Assembly: GCA_040388535.1 (NCBI GenBank)
Contig: JAZKBR010000004.1
Location: 546,638-610,637 of the forward strand
Direction: 5' to 3'
Length of the DNA stretch: 64,000 bases
DNA from: Gemmatimonadota bacterium
GTDB taxonomy: Bacteria; Gemmatimonadota; Gemmatimonadetes; Gemmatimonadales; GWC2-71-9
The position numbers were made by a program, and so were the translations under genes. How positions within the stretch are numbered: position 1 is the first letter of the stretch; the number at the start of each line of letters is the position of its first letter. This document shows, piece by piece, positions 24,803-34,708 of the stretch. The notes below the pieces were generated by a model. The model saw only the letters and a list, made by a program, of their open reading frames with translations. It was not told where the DNA came from and searched no databases.

Positions 24803-25414
24803 TCAACGCGGCGGCTCCTGCCGCGCTGCCCGATCCACCGCGTCCACCGCCGCCTGCACCTCGGCAGCCGAGGGGCGCGGCGCCACTTCAGCGTCGGCCA
24901 GCCCCAGGCTCCAGCTCGCGCGCTCGATCACCGCGGCGCCACGCTCGGCGGGCAGCGACTCGCCGAACGCCAGCTCGACCCGGCGACAGATGCGCTCCTC
25001 GCGCGGGGGGTCGGGGAAGGTGTGGTTGGGTGCACCACGATGGATCCGGGCGTGCGTCGCCTCGTGAATCAGGCTCGACGCGACGACCTCGACACCAATG
25101 TCGCGTCGGGCGAGGAAGGTCAGCTCGGTGAGAATGGTGCGGTATGCCGGCAGGTAGGCACCGCGACAGCCATAGCGCTCGACAATGATCTTCTCGACAT
25201 CGCGCCGCATGTGCCTGAGCCGAATCGGCTGGTATTCCTCGAGCATGCCGATCGCGTCGTCGAGTCGCGCGAGCACATCGGCGGTAGCGATTTCAGGTCG
25301 AGTGTTCGTGACCTCGACCAGGAAGCCGCGCACCTGATGCACCTCGGCCAACGTCGCGCCGGCTGCCCGGGCCAGTCCCAGGAATGCATGGTTGAAGCGC
25401 TCGCGCAGGCCCAT
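24803..25414 (-). CDS. HExxH protein, putative zinc metalloprotease
   Basis: 203 residues, mostly helical, no signal peptide. SSLIHEATHARIH near residue 128 is a textbook HExxH zinc motif with a third His four residues on. A downstream Glu in REERICRRVELAFGESL could be the third ligand. GGGGAGG precedes ATG 25414. No named family recognised. Probably cytoplasmic. Confidence 0.68.
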   Translation of the reverse strand: MGLRERFNHAFLGLARAAGATLAEVHQVRGFLVEVTNTRPEIATADVLARLDDAIGMLEEYQPIRLRHMRRDVEKIIVERYGCRGAYLPAYRTILTELTFLARRDIGVEVVASSLIHEATHARIHRGAPNHTFPDPPREERICRRVELAFGESLPAERGAAVIERASWSLGLADAEVAPRPSAAEVQAAVDAVDRAARQEPPR

Positions 25415-25553
25415 CGGTCCTCCCCTTGAACTCCCGTGACGCCTCCAAGAATACTGCTGTGCGGGCCGCGGTCCCGCTGTCGTCATTGGATAGGTTACCG
25501 GATCCCGCATCCCGGTTATTTTCAGACTTCACTCGCCCAACTCCAGCAACGCG

Positions 25554-28500
25554 ATGGCCCGACCCGCCATCACTCCTGCTCCCGCCCCCGGGACAGAGGC
25601 TTCGATGGACCAGGCCGGTTTCCCCATTGTCGGTATCGGCGCCTCAGCCGGCGGTCTCGAAGCGTTCCGAAGCTTCTTCGAGCGGATGCCTGCCGATAGC
25701 GGGATGGCCTTCGTCCTCATCCTGCACCTGCCGGCCGATCGCAAGAGTCTCCTCCCGGAGATTCTCGGGCGCTGGACCTCGATGCGGGTGATCGAGGCCA
25801 CCAACGACACCCGGGTCATGCCCGATTGCGTCTACGTGCCCCTGCCGCACTCGCTGGTCAGCTTCGAAGCGGGAAGCCGCCAGCTCCAAGTGGTCCACAT
25901 CGACGACAACAAGCTTTTCCGACCGATCGATACCTTCTTCGACTCGCTCGGCGCTGCGATGGGCGACCGCGCTGTCGGAATCGTCTTGTCGGGCACGGGG
26001 AGCGACGGCTCCCTCGGTCTCAAGGCCATCAAGGAGCGAGGCGGGCTCACCTTCGCGCAGGGGAGCGATGGCACCGCCCCGCAACACGCCGGGATGCCCG
26101 CCGGTGCCATTGCGACCGGTGCCGTCGACGTCATCGCCTCGGTCGAGGAGATCCCCGCGCACCTCCTGCGGCTGCGCGGGAGTCGACTCTCGGTCCTCGA
26201 CTCACCCTTCGACTCGGCCAGTCAGGTCGAGGCCGCCCGACTCGCGATCTGCGACATCCTCCGGTCCCAGTTGGGACACGACTTCAGTGGTTATCGCGAC
26301 AAGACCTTCCTGCGCCGGGTGCAGCGCCGGATGCAGGTGGTAGGCGTCACCACGCTCGAGCAATACATCTCGCGCCTGCTGACCGACCACGAAGAGGTTG
26401 TTTCCCTGTTCCGGGACCTGCTGATCCGGGTGACCTCGTTCTTCCGGGACAAGGAGACGTTCGATGTCCTTGAAGCGGACGCTATCCCGCGCCTCTTCGC
26501 CGGCAAGGGGGCGGACAATACGGTGCGCGTCTGGGTCCCAGGGTGCGCGACCGGTGAGGAGGCCTACTCGATCGCCATCCTGCTGCGCGAGCAGATGGAT
26601 CGTCTCGTTGGTGCCCCGCGGGTACAGGTGTTCGCGACCGACATCGACGAAGCCGCGATCGACGCGGCGCGTCTTGGTCGCTACCCGGCAACGCTCCTCG
26701 AGGGACTCTCACCCGAACGCCGCGAGCGATTCTTCAAACCTTCGCGCGGGAGCTTCGTGGTCAGCAAGGAGATCCGTGATCTCTGCATCTTCTCGACACA
26801 TAACCTGCTGCGTGATCCGCCGTTCTCCCGAATGGACCTGGTCTCGTGCCGGAATCTGTTGATCTACCTCGATACCACGCTGCAGGCGAGCGTGATCCCG
26901 GTGCTGCACTACGCCTTGCGCCCAGGCGGCGTCCTGCTGTTGGGCGGCTCCGAATCGACCAGCAAGCACACCGATCTCTTCGACCCGGTCGACAAAGCCC
27001 GGCGGATCTTCCGTCGCCGGGATGGCCGCAGTCAACCGTTGCAGCTCTCCGCTACCGACCTCGGGGCCGCCGTCTCACGAGGGGTGACCGGAGACTCTGC
27101 GAGCTCATTCTCCCGCTTCACGGATTCGCGCATGCCTGATCATCACGAGCCGCGTTCGCCACTCGCCGGTCCGGGAGGCGCGCCGCTCTCTGATCCGAAT
27201 CCTCCGGACCGCCCCGGCGGCGAGCATCGCGGCACCAGCGGTGCGCTGTCCCGATTCTGGCGACGACTCACGCCCTACAGGAAGAGTTCAAAGCGGCTCG
27301 AGAGCGACCTCTACAGCACGCAGGAGGCCCTGCAGTCGCTGGCCGAGGAACACCAGACGGCCCTCGAGGAGCTGCGCAGCTCGAACGAGGAACTGCACTC
27401 GGTCAACGAGGAGATGCAGTCCACCAACGAGGAACTCGAGACCTCGAAGGAGGAGCTGCAGTCGCTCAACGAGGAGCTGCACACGGTCAACGGCCGCCTG
27501 ACCGAGAAGGTGGACGAACTCGACGCTGCCAATAGTGATTTGCGCAACCTGTTCGAGAGCACCGAAATAGCGATGGTCTTCCTCGATCGCGATCTGGTGA
27601 TCCGCAGCTTCACGCCAGCGATCGCCGCGCTCTACAATCTCCTGCCTGGCGATCACGGTCGCCCACTCACGGACATCGTGAGCCAGCTCGAGTATGACAG
27701 CCTGCTCCCCGATGTCGAACAGGTCCTGAGTACGCTGCAACCACTCGAGCGACGCGTTACCCTGAATGACCATTCGCGCCATTACATCATGCGGATCCTG
27801 CCGTACCGGGAGCCCGATCGTGCCGTAAGCGGAGCGCTCGTGACGTTTGTCGACGTCACGACGATCGTGCAGGCGGAGGTGGCGCTGCGCGAGGCTGAAC
27901 TCCGCAAGGATGCCTTCATCGCGACGCTTTCGCACGAGCTCAGGAATCCCCTGGCACCGATCCGCACGGCCGCCGCGATGCTGGTGACCTCGAATCTCGG
28001 ATCGGAGCAGCTTGGCAAGGCGCAGTCGATCATCGCCCGGCAAGTCCTCCACCTGACTTCCCTGCTCGATGACCTGCTCGACGTCTCGCGAATCGCCCGC
28101 TCCGCGGTCGTGCTCCGGAAGCATCCGGTGGCGCTCCAGACCATCCTGAACGACGCCGTCGAGACGATCCAGCCGACGATCGACGCCAAGCACCAGACGC
28201 TTGAAGTTGCCCGACTCGAAGAACGCATCGCCCTCGAGGTTGATCCGGTCCGGCTGACACAGGTCGTCAGCAACCTGCTCAACAACGCGGCGAAGTACAC
28301 GCCGTCGGGCGGCCATATCACGCTGAGCTGTCGGCTCGATGCGGAGTGGCTGCACCTCGTCGTCCGCGACGACGGGATCGGCCTCGCCCCCGAGATGCTG
28401 CAGAAGGTCTTCCACATGTTTGCCCGCGCCGACGTCGCGATCGATCGGGCCGAACAGGGCCTCGGTATCGGACTCGCACTGGTGAAGGGACTTGTCGAAC

Positions 28501-29012
28501 TGCACGGCGGGAAGGTCATTGCGCGGAGTGCTGGGCTGGGCAAGGGGTGCGAGTTTGAGGCGTCGCTACCGCGGTCACTCGTGGTACCCTACGACCGGAT
28601 TCCGACAACCTCATCGACTGCCACCCACCCAGACGTTCTGCCCCGCGTGCTGATCGCCGACGATAACGAAGACGGCGCCGAGGCATTGCAAATGCTGCTG
28701 GCACTCGACGGCTACGAGGTCCATGTGGCGAATGGAGGCGAGCAGGCGCTTGCGCTCGCGGCGAAGGTTCACCCCGACGTCTGTGTCTTCGATATCGGCA
28801 TGCCGGGGATGACCGGCTACGAACTCGCCAAGCGAGTCCGGCGCGAACCCTGGGGAAGCCAGCTCACCCTCATCGCCGTGACCGGCTGGGGCCAGGAGCG
28901 GGATGTGCGCAGCGCCCGCGAGGCCGGCTTCGACCACCACCTGACCAAGCCAGTCGACCCCGATCGCCTTCGCGCGCTCTTCCCGCCGCCACTGAGCCGC
29001 GACGAAGGCTAG
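25554..29012 (+). CDS. CheB-CheR-PAS hybrid histidine kinase with receiver
   Basis: 1152 residues. Order: CheB methylesterase (~22-200; Ser31 in GIGASAGG, His58, Asp151), CheR methyltransferase (~215-490, with RDLLIRVTSFFRDKETF and VWVPGCATGEEAYSIA), a Pro-rich linker, a long SNEELxSxNEE coiled coil (~580-660), PAS (~665-780), HisKA with His794 in LSHELRNP, ATPase (DDGIGLAPE, GLGIGLALVKGL) and a receiver with Asp1080. All catalytic residues are present although no chemoreceptor or CheA gene is nearby. Its stop shares a CTAG with the stop of the next, convergent kinase. Confidence 0.94.
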   Translation: MARPAITPAPAPGTEASMDQAGFPIVGIGASAGGLEAFRSFFERMPADSGMAFVLILHLPADRKSLLPEILGRWTSMRVIEATNDTRVMPDCVYVPLPHSLVSFEAGSRQLQVVHIDDNKLFRPIDTFFDSLGAAMGDRAVGIVLSGTGSDGSLGLKAIKERGGLTFAQGSDGTAPQHAGMPAGAIATGAVDVIASVEEIPAHLLRLRGSRLSVLDSPFDSASQVEAARLAICDILRSQLGHDFSGYRDKTFLRRVQRRMQVVGVTTLEQYISRLLTDHEEVVSLFRDLLIRVTSFFRDKETFDVLEADAIPRLFAGKGADNTVRVWVPGCATGEEAYSIAILLREQMDRLVGAPRVQVFATDIDEAAIDAARLGRYPATLLEGLSPERRERFFKPSRGSFVVSKEIRDLCIFSTHNLLRDPPFSRMDLVSCRNLLIYLDTTLQASVIPVLHYALRPGGVLLLGGSESTSKHTDLFDPVDKARRIFRRRDGRSQPLQLSATDLGAAVSRGVTGDSASSFSRFTDSRMPDHHEPRSPLAGPGGAPLSDPNPPDRPGGEHRGTSGALSRFWRRLTPYRKSSKRLESDLYSTQEALQSLAEEHQTALEELRSSNEELHSVNEEMQSTNEELETSKEELQSLNEELHTVNGRLTEKVDELDAANSDLRNLFESTEIAMVFLDRDLVIRSFTPAIAALYNLLPGDHGRPLTDIVSQLEYDSLLPDVEQVLSTLQPLERRVTLNDHSRHYIMRILPYREPDRAVSGALVTFVDVTTIVQAEVALREAELRKDAFIATLSHELRNPLAPIRTAAAMLVTSNLGSEQLGKAQSIIARQVLHLTSLLDDLLDVSRIARSAVVLRKHPVALQTILNDAVETIQPTIDAKHQTLEVARLEERIALEVDPVRLTQVVSNLLNNAAKYTPSGGHITLSCRLDAEWLHLVVRDDGIGLAPEMLQKVFHMFARADVAIDRAEQGLGIGLALVKGLVELHGGKVIARSAGLGKGCEFEASLPRSLVVPYDRIPTTSSTATHPDVLPRVLIADDNEDGAEALQMLLALDGYEVHVANGGEQALALAAKVHPDVCVFDIGMPGMTGYELAKRVRREPWGSQLTLIAVTGWGQERDVRSAREAGFDHHLTKPVDPDRLRALFPPPLSRDEG

Positions 29013-32000
29013 TTCACTGCCGGGAAGGAGGCGGCCAAGAGGCGCAGGAGTGCGCCGTGGTCGATCGGCTTCACCAGATGGCTGTCGAAGCCTTCTTCGC
29101 GTGACCGACGGCGGTCCTCCTCCTGGCCCCATCCCGTCTGCGCAATCACCACCATCTCCTTCCCCCAGCTCTGCTCCCGAATCGTCCGGCAGACTTCATA
29201 GCCGTTGAGCTTGGGGAGGCCGATGTCGAGCAGGACCAGCTCCGGTCTGAACGATTCCGCCCGAACCAGCGCGTCCTGACCGTCGTAGGCGGTTTGCGTC
29301 TCGTGCCCCTCAAGTTCGAGCAGCATGGCGAGACTGTCGGCACTGTCGCGATTGTCGTCCACGACCAGCACCCTGCGCCCGGCGCTCCGCTCAACACGCG
29401 TGCTCGTCGCTTGCTCCGCCGGCGCTGCGGACTGATCCTGCAGGATTGGGAGCCGCAGCTCGAACTCACTGCCGCGCCCGAGACCTTCGCTGCGCGCAGT
29501 CACCGTCCCCTGGTGCAGTTCGGCGAGGCGTTTCACCAGTGAGAGACCAATACCAAGGCCGCCCTCATCACCGCCCTCGGCACGATCCGCCTGAGTGAAG
29601 AGATCAAAGATCTGGGGCAGCATCTCGGCGGAAATCCCGACGCCATTGTCGCGGACGCTGATCATCACGGCGCCGTTGCCACAACTGGCAGTGAGCGAGA
29701 TGCGGCCACCCGGCGGTGTGTACTTGCAGGCGTTGATCAACAGGTTGCCCAGCATCTGCGTCAGTCGCACCGGGTCGGCATCGAGGTATACCGGCTCGGG
29801 GGGCAGGTTGGTCGTGAGTTCGTGTCCCGCCCGCTCGCACAAGTGCCGAACTCCGTCGACCGCATGATGCACGACCGACGCCAGTTCGACCCGGCCGCGC
29901 TTGAGCTGAAGCCGGTCGCGGGTGATCCGGCTCACGTCGAGCAGGTCGTCGACCAGTCGGACCAGCTGCGAGAGCTGACGCTCGATCGCGCCACGCGACT
30001 GCGCGATAAGGTCGGGGTCGGCGCCAGCACGCTTCATCAGTGCCAGCGAGTTGGAGATCGGTGCGAGGGGATTGCGCAACTCGTGCGCAAGCGTCGCCAG
30101 AAACTCGTCCTTCCGGCGATCTGCCTTCTGCAATTCGCCGTAGAGCTGGGAATTCTCGATCGCGATCCCGGCGCGGCGAGCAAGGTCGCTGGCGACGGCG
30201 AGATCCCGCTCGTCGTATCGGTGTCCCGACTCCGCCGTGATGAAGGTGATGGCGCCGAGGGTCCTGCCGCGAACGGTGAGCGGCACCCCGATGTAGGAGC
30301 GCAGCCCCAATTCGCGAGCGATGCGCAGTTGCTCGACATCCCTGACCGAGCGCTCCAGCAAATCGTCAGAAATGAAGGGCACCAACTCCGCCTGACCCGT
30401 GCGGAGGATGTTGCCGACACCCTGCGGTTGCGAGAGGTCCGGCGGATATCGCCGGTGGAGATCCTCGGCGAGTTCCAGTTTCCTGGGATCCACGTGCGCC
30501 GTGGCGATCCGGCGCAGTGAGCCATCCGGTTCGAGAAAGTCGACCGAGATCCAGTCGGCAAAGTACGGTACGCCGAGGGCCGCCACGTTCTGCAGGATCG
30601 TATCGAGGTCGGTGGGAACCGCGAGCGCCGCGCTCGCGTCGGCCAGGAACTGCGACGTCTGCTGCGCCCGCTTGCGTTGCGTGACATCGAGCCCGATGCC
30701 GATCATCCGTTCCGACTGTCCCGCCGTGCCAGGCAGGGCGCGCCCAGTCCCGGCAATCCAGGCAATGTCGCCATTCGGCCGTGGGTTGCGGAATTCCACA
30801 TTGAAGCCGGAGCCCGACTCGACGGCGCGGCCGATCGCTTCACTCACGCGAGGGCGATCGGCCTCGAGGATCAATTCCTGGAACGCCTCGAAAGTGCCGC
30901 CAAAAGTGCCCGGTGCCAGTCCGTGCAGTGGCTCGAGCTGTTCGGTCCAGGAGAGCGCGCCGGTCTTGATATTCCAGTCCCAGACACCCATGCCACCAGC
31001 CTCGAGCGCCAGTCGGAGTCGCTCCTCGCTGGCACTGAGCCTCACTTCGCTTTCCTTCCGTTCAGTGACGTCCTCGGCCACAAAACAGAAGCGCGTCCGC
31101 CCCGACGGACCCACCCCAATCGGGCAAACCGTCGCGGAGAGCCAGCGAACGCCATCGGGTCGATCGAAGCGTTGCTCGAAGTGCACCGGTTCTCCGAGCC
31201 GCTCACTTTCGGCGTAACGGACGAGCCGGCCTTGCAATTCTATCGGATCGACCCCGATGTCAGCGAGTGAACGCTTTCCTTCCAGCGTGCCTGGATCGGC
31301 GCCGAAGAATCGGCAGCTGGCCGGATTGTCGTAGATGTGGAGCAGGTCGCCCTCGGCGGTCGGCTCCACGATTCCCATGCAGGCAGGGGAGGTGTCGTAG
31401 AAGGCGCGGAGGGTCGCCTCGCTTTCGCGCATCGCAGCCGCAGCAGCGTTGCGCGCGGTCACGTCGAGCGTGAAGCAGCGGGTATGAATGAACTCGCCGT
31501 TTTCGAAGAGCACGTTCGAGCTGATGAGCACTTCGCGGATCGAGCCATCCTTGTGCCGGAGCCGGGCGGGGTATTCGTGCAGGGATTCCCCGATGGCAAG
31601 GCAGCGAAGGATCTCCGCAATGGCGTCATCGTCGGCGTGGAAGTCCGCAACCTTGCGACCGATAAAGTCCTCGCGCGCGTAACCCAGCAGGTCCAGCTCC
31701 GCCTGGTTGACCCGCAGAACGGTGCCATCCGGGCCGACCCAGTGCAGGCCGATCGAGGCATTGTCAAAGAGATCGCGCAGTTCGAGTTCACTCCGTTGCA
31801 GCGCCGCCTGCTGGCTCCGACGCTCGGCAATATCCCGGAACATCAGCGCGGTGCCCACCGACTCGCCGCTGTCATTCTTGATCGTGGCGCAGCTCTCCTC
31901 GATGAGACGCTCGGTACCATCCCGAGCAATCAGGATGGGATGGAGTGGTCCCTTGGGCCCCACCGGCCGACTCGCTCCGGGTGCGAGGCATTCGACCGGC

Positions 32001-32527
32001 TGCCGGTGCTCCTCGTGCACGATGCGAAAGACCACGTCGAGTGGCTGACCGATGGCGGCGCGATTGGTCCAGCCGGTGAGCGCTTCAGCGGCAGGGTTGA
32101 TCCTGGTGATCAGGTCTTCTGTATCGGTGGTAATGATGCCATCGCCGATGCTGGCGAGTGTGATCCGTAACAGGTCACTCTCGGTCTCCGAGCGAATTCG
32201 TGCCCGGCGCTGGGTATGGACGAGCCAGATGGCTGCAAGCCCCAGCAGCACGAACGCCCCGAGTCCGATCGCCTGCGCTTCCGTGCGGATCGCGAAGGTG
32301 TACGTCGGCACGAGCAGCAGGTAGTCGACGCCAAGGCCGCCGACCACCAGCGCAAACAACCCCGGCCCAGTGCCGCCATACCAGGCAGCAAAGGTGATGG
32401 CGATAAGCGTGAGCGTGAACGGCACCGTCTCGCCCAGAATCGGCGTCAACGAGAGCCGCACGCCGACCGCTGTGACCACAGCGGCAAGGGCTACACCATA
32501 GGCCGCCAGAGACTTACGGAGCGCCAT
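29009..32527 (-). CDS. Multi-PAS/GAF hybrid histidine kinase with DUF4118-like membrane domain
   Basis: 1172 residues. N-terminal KdpD/DUF4118-like membrane domain of about four helices (to ~105), then four PAS domains (starting near 125, 245, 370 and 490, with the last PAS_3-like LEAGGMGVWDWNIKTG), a GAF domain (~620-790), HisKA with His815 in LAHELRNP, ATPase (NLLINACKYTP, DNGVGISAE, GLGIGLSLVKRL) and a receiver with Asp1101. ATG 32527 was chosen over the GTG one codon earlier. Its receiver resembles that of the convergent CheB/CheR kinase, both ending with GxDxHLxKPxD. Confidence 0.94.
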   Translation of the reverse strand: MALRKSLAAYGVALAAVVTAVGVRLSLTPILGETVPFTLTLIAITFAAWYGGTGPGLFALVVGGLGVDYLLLVPTYTFAIRTEAQAIGLGAFVLLGLAAIWLVHTQRRARIRSETESDLLRITLASIGDGIITTDTEDLITRINPAAEALTGWTNRAAIGQPLDVVFRIVHEEHRQPVECLAPGASRPVGPKGPLHPILIARDGTERLIEESCATIKNDSGESVGTALMFRDIAERRSQQAALQRSELELRDLFDNASIGLHWVGPDGTVLRVNQAELDLLGYAREDFIGRKVADFHADDDAIAEILRCLAIGESLHEYPARLRHKDGSIREVLISSNVLFENGEFIHTRCFTLDVTARNAAAAAMRESEATLRAFYDTSPACMGIVEPTAEGDLLHIYDNPASCRFFGADPGTLEGKRSLADIGVDPIELQGRLVRYAESERLGEPVHFEQRFDRPDGVRWLSATVCPIGVGPSGRTRFCFVAEDVTERKESEVRLSASEERLRLALEAGGMGVWDWNIKTGALSWTEQLEPLHGLAPGTFGGTFEAFQELILEADRPRVSEAIGRAVESGSGFNVEFRNPRPNGDIAWIAGTGRALPGTAGQSERMIGIGLDVTQRKRAQQTSQFLADASAALAVPTDLDTILQNVAALGVPYFADWISVDFLEPDGSLRRIATAHVDPRKLELAEDLHRRYPPDLSQPQGVGNILRTGQAELVPFISDDLLERSVRDVEQLRIARELGLRSYIGVPLTVRGRTLGAITFITAESGHRYDERDLAVASDLARRAGIAIENSQLYGELQKADRRKDEFLATLAHELRNPLAPISNSLALMKRAGADPDLIAQSRGAIERQLSQLVRLVDDLLDVSRITRDRLQLKRGRVELASVVHHAVDGVRHLCERAGHELTTNLPPEPVYLDADPVRLTQMLGNLLINACKYTPPGGRISLTASCGNGAVMISVRDNGVGISAEMLPQIFDLFTQADRAEGGDEGGLGIGLSLVKRLAELHQGTVTARSEGLGRGSEFELRLPILQDQSAAPAEQATSTRVERSAGRRVLVVDDNRDSADSLAMLLELEGHETQTAYDGQDALVRAESFRPELVLLDIGLPKLNGYEVCRTIREQSWGKEMVVIAQTGWGQEEDRRRSREEGFDSHLVKPIDHGALLRLLAASFPAVN

Positions 32528-32606
32528 CACACGTTCCTTGTGGGAGATCGGGGTCAGCTGGCTTCGCGCCGTATGGCCCCGGACGATGCATGCCGCGAAC
32601 TGCCAG

Positions 32607-33032
32607 TCAACGATCCAGTCCGGGAGAGCCCGGTGGCGGCAGCTCGTTCCCGCGGAAACAGAACCGCTCGACGTTCGAAAGCAATGCCTCGAGCGTGATC
32701 GGCTTGGGCATCACTTCGGCGCCGACCGGGGCGCGCGAAGGATCCGAGGTCGACACGAGCACCGGCACCGAAGCCAGCGCCGGGTCAGTCTTCATGATGG
32801 CATAGACCGCATTCCCGTCGAGAATCGGCAAGACCAGGTCGAGGATCACAAGGCACGGCTTGACCGGTGCCTCACGCATGTAGATGAGTGCGTCGCGACC
32901 ATTGCTGACCGTTCGCACGTTGAATCCCTCGTCGACGAAGACGTCGCGCAGGGTCTGCACCAGGTCGTACTCGTCGTCCACCACGAGGACGGTGCACAGC
33001 CCCTCGTGGGCGTGAAGCGAGTGGGTGAGCAT
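32607..33032 (-). CDS. Single-domain response regulator
   Basis: 141 residues: one receiver with Asp19/Asp20, phosphoacceptor Asp65 in ILDLVLP and the conserved Lys in EVMPKPI, and a short Pro-rich tail. No output domain, so it probably acts through protein contact or phosphorelay. The ATG shares one base with the stop of the MEDS kinase gene (TGATG), so kinase and regulator are coupled. Confidence 0.92.
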   Translation of the reverse strand: MLTHSLHAHEGLCTVLVVDDEYDLVQTLRDVFVDEGFNVRTVSNGRDALIYMREAPVKPCLVILDLVLPILDGNAVYAIMKTDPALASVPVLVSTSDPSRAPVGAEVMPKPITLEALLSNVERFCFRGNELPPPGSPGLDR

Positions 33033-34456
33033 CAGGCGGCCACATCGACAGTCGCATGCCGAGGCAACTCGACCCGGATCACCGTGCCGCCCGCCTCGCT
33101 CGAATGCACCGCAATCTCGCCCCCGTGCGCGAGGACCAGTTGGCGCGTGAGATAGAGCCCGAGGCCGAGGCCCTGGGTGTGCTCCCCCTTGCGCCCATCG
33201 TGCACCGGTTCGAAGAGCGCTGGCAGGATTCCCGGCGGTACCGCGCCGGCGTTGCGCACCGAGAGCGCCAGCATCTCCGCATCGGAGCCGTCGATATCCA
33301 CCCGCACCTGGGTCGCGTCCTCACCGTACTGTACTGCGTTGGTGAGCAGGTTCGAGAGCACCTGCAACATCCGCCCGGCGTCCATCTCTCCGACCACATT
33401 GCCCCGCGGCGCCACCACGATCTTGTGACCGGGGTGGTCGGCCTCGACACCGGCGGCGACCACGTGGCAGAGCTGATGCAGGTCGGCCGGTGCGCGCACC
33501 AGCCGGAGGCCCGCGCCGACACGTATCCTGGTGAAGTCGAGCAGTTGCTCGATCATCCGTGCCATCCGCAACGAACTCGAGGTGATCCGCTTGGCAGCGG
33601 CAAGCAGCTTCGGGTCGGTGCTGAGGCGGGAGATGTAACTCGCCGTGGTCACGATGGCATTCAGCGGATTTCGCAGGTCGTGCCCGAGCATTCTCGTGAA
33701 CATCTCGTTATAGCGTACCGTTTCTTCGGCAACCGCGCCCGCTTCCGTGGCTGCCAGCAGCGCCTGGCGCAGCTCATCTTCCAGCGACGTATGCCGTGCG
33801 ACTTCGAGCGACAGCACCGCAGCGCGCTGCTGCAGCAGGGTCAGTTCCCGCAGTTGGCCGTCTGTGTTTGACTGTCCATCACTCTGCTCCGATGGCACGG
33901 TATGGTCATGCGCCTGGCAGACGGCCGCCACCCCGGCCATGCGGTCGTCCGCGTCGAAGTGCGTGATGTTGTAGGCGCAGAGCAGCGATAGCGACTCGCG
34001 CCCGCAGAGCACGCCCCAGAGCGATTCGAGCTCGAGCGCTGCAGCCGGGTTCCCCTCACCCCACAGCAGATCGACCATCTCATCGAAGACCCGGATTCGC
34101 ACACCTGGCCGCGAGCGCTGCAACGCAGCAATGCGCGATCCGACCGTCGCCATGAATTTCGCAGCATCGGGGCTGCCTTCGACCTTGAAGCCCGCGATGG
34201 TATCCCGCGCATCGAACTCGGTGTAGAGGCCTGCCGCCTGTGCCCGCTCAAGATCGAAGGCCCTGCCGGTAAGGTGCCGCCAGAAAGCACCGCGATGGGC
34301 GGCCGTCGCAATGACGACCACCATCTCACCGGTGGCGAGCCCCGTCCCGAGGAACTGCGACACCGCGTCCTCGAGCGACTCCTCACTTTCGAAGAACTGC
34401 ACCATGTGGCAGGAGTCGCTCGACGGCACGGGGTGATCGATCACAAGAACGCTCAC
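33032..34456 (-). CDS. MEDS-domain histidine kinase
   Basis: 474 residues. Residues ~15-170 are a MEDS (DcmR-type) sensory domain (CHMVQFFESEESLEDAVSQFL, VRIRVFDEMVDLLW), then a coiled region, HisKA with LGHDLRNPLNAIV (~265) and a complete ATPase domain (LLTNAVQYG, GLGLGLYLTRQL). MEDS domains are thought to sense hydrocarbon derivatives. No transmembrane segment, so cytoplasmic. GTG 34456 follows directly on the stop of the small membrane gene (TAGGTG), implying coupling. The cognate receiver gene is next. Confidence 0.88.
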   Translation of the reverse strand: MSVLVIDHPVPSSDSCHMVQFFESEESLEDAVSQFLGTGLATGEMVVVIATAAHRGAFWRHLTGRAFDLERAQAAGLYTEFDARDTIAGFKVEGSPDAAKFMATVGSRIAALQRSRPGVRIRVFDEMVDLLWGEGNPAAALELESLWGVLCGRESLSLLCAYNITHFDADDRMAGVAAVCQAHDHTVPSEQSDGQSNTDGQLRELTLLQQRAAVLSLEVARHTSLEDELRQALLAATEAGAVAEETVRYNEMFTRMLGHDLRNPLNAIVTTASYISRLSTDPKLLAAAKRITSSSLRMARMIEQLLDFTRIRVGAGLRLVRAPADLHQLCHVVAAGVEADHPGHKIVVAPRGNVVGEMDAGRMLQVLSNLLTNAVQYGEDATQVRVDIDGSDAEMLALSVRNAGAVPPGILPALFEPVHDGRKGEHTQGLGLGLYLTRQLVLAHGGEIAVHSSEAGGTVIRVELPRHATVDVAA

Positions 34457-34708
34457 CTACCACGCCCGAGGGTGAGCCAGGTGTTCGCCATCTCGACGCA
34501 GAGCCGAGTACCGCCACTGCGGTCCCGGATCGATCCGCCACCGACGGTTGAAGAAGAAATGCAGCAGCAGGAGCAATACGAAGCTCACGGCAAAGAAGAC
34601 GTCGACCAGCTGAAGCAACAGCGCCGGGGCGCCGGTGAGTCCGGCGCCATACGCGGGTGGTGCCAGCAGCAACGACATGATGAGCGCATTGCGGATCGGA
34701 TAGTTCAT
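34457..34708 (-). CDS. Small membrane protein of the MEDS kinase operon
   Basis: 83 residues: signal-like N-terminus (ALIMSLLLAPPAYGAGL), a strong transmembrane segment (VDVFFAVSFVLLLLLHFFF), then a basic/aromatic tail (NRRWRIDPGPQWRYSALRR). Its ATG overlaps the preceding stop as ATGA, and its TAG abuts the kinase GTG. It may hold the kinase at the membrane; function otherwise unknown. Confidence 0.7.
   Translation of the reverse strand: MNYPIRNALIMSLLLAPPAYGAGLTGAPALLLQLVDVFFAVSFVLLLLLHFFFNRRWRIDPGPQWRYSALRRDGEHLAHPRAW

Noticed and set aside
27288..28505. 405-codon minus-strand open frame within the CheB/CheR kinase
   Set aside because: Mirrors the HisKA/ATPase region; composition typical of antisense frames.
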